Shown here: positions 41,425 through 41,533 of the stretch, piece after piece
How the letters are laid out: each line of letters opens with the position of its first letter
Position numbering within the stretch: the first letter of the stretch is position 1
Origin: Planctomycetota bacterium
GTDB taxonomy: Bacteria > Planctomycetota > Planctomycetia > Gemmatales > Gemmataceae
Assembly (NCBI GenBank): GCA_016873095.1
Contig: VGYC01000049.1
Span: 1 to 41,533 of the forward strand
DNA length: 41,533 nt
Direction: 5' to 3'
Made by a program: the position numbers and the translations under genes
The notes under the pieces: model-generated
Told to the model about the DNA's origin: nothing
The model's input: only the letters and a program-made list of their open reading frames with translations
Databases searched by the model: none

Positions 41425-41533
41425 ATCTGCAACATATTAACACTTGAAGAAATCAGCAACGCAGCAGCGAAAAAAGATTCCTCTCAACAAACTCGGTCTA
41501 TTAGACATGTTTGCCAATTTATGTTCAGTTAGA
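41411..41533. other. AT-rich right-edge segment unlike the rest of the window
   Basis: From 41421 to the end, 40 of 113 bases are G or C, far below the surrounding DNA. The change occurs exactly where the dehydrogenase reading frame stops matching its family. No gene or repeat is recognised. It may be the end of an insertion element, laterally acquired DNA or an assembly chimera. Confidence 0.6.

Overview
The window reads as planctomycete DNA, most likely from the Gemmata side of the phylum. The markers are a large secreted cytochrome c protein with DUF1549 and DUF1553 domains (36271-39597), a large secreted dehydrogenase-like protein with a C-terminal CATCH heme site (27188-30175), a very cysteine-rich secreted protein (21719-22612), PQQ-type propellers and uniformly high GC. 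No rRNA, tRNA or CRISPR array was found. Both ends look like sequence breaks. A kinase gene stops matching its family near base 155, and a dehydrogenase gene breaks near base 41408 and runs into AT-rich sequence. The window is therefore probably a contig bounded by mobile or repeated DNA, or misjoined at its ends.

Left part (1-13.5 kb): an aminoglycoside-phosphotransferase/P-loop fusion (partial), a sugar-acid dehydratase of the YjhG/YagF family, a four-helix membrane protein and a lipoate-ligase-like protein. Then comes a seven-gene minus-strand run for lipid A and heptose core: lpxK, a conserved protein of unknown function, hldE, a heptosyltransferase, a two-domain kinase whose second half looks dead, a second WaaP/Kdo-type kinase and a WaaG-like glycosyltransferase. 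The last four overlap by a few bases, and a consensus promoter (TTGACA, 18 bases, TATTTT) stands ahead of lpxK. This is strong evidence for a Gram-negative outer membrane with heptose-containing LPS.

Middle (13.7-27 kb): a membrane-anchored PQQ-propeller protein, a dikinase-like enzyme built like rifampicin phosphotransferase, a PmtA-like methyltransferase, a secreted protein and a small BON-like protein. Next is the most striking locus: a strong promoter, a class I cyclic-di-GMP riboswitch (21203-21293), a hairpin hiding the ribosome binding site, a 59-residue Flp pilin and a clean terminator. Together they predict pilin output directly controlled by c-di-GMP. After the cysteine-rich protein and an aldo/keto reductase lies a three-gene unit: a HemN/HemW-like radical SAM protein, a GcvH-like lipoyl carrier and an 8Fe ferredoxin-like protein.

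Right part (27-41.5 kb): the two large heme proteins, a LOG-family protein, a tyrosine-rich secreted protein split by an in-frame stop, a TPR lipoprotein, an arylsulfotransferase-like gene with an internal deletion, a primary-like sigma factor, a bicupin and the broken dehydrogenase. Several genes here are decaying or simplified, in contrast to the intact LPS run.
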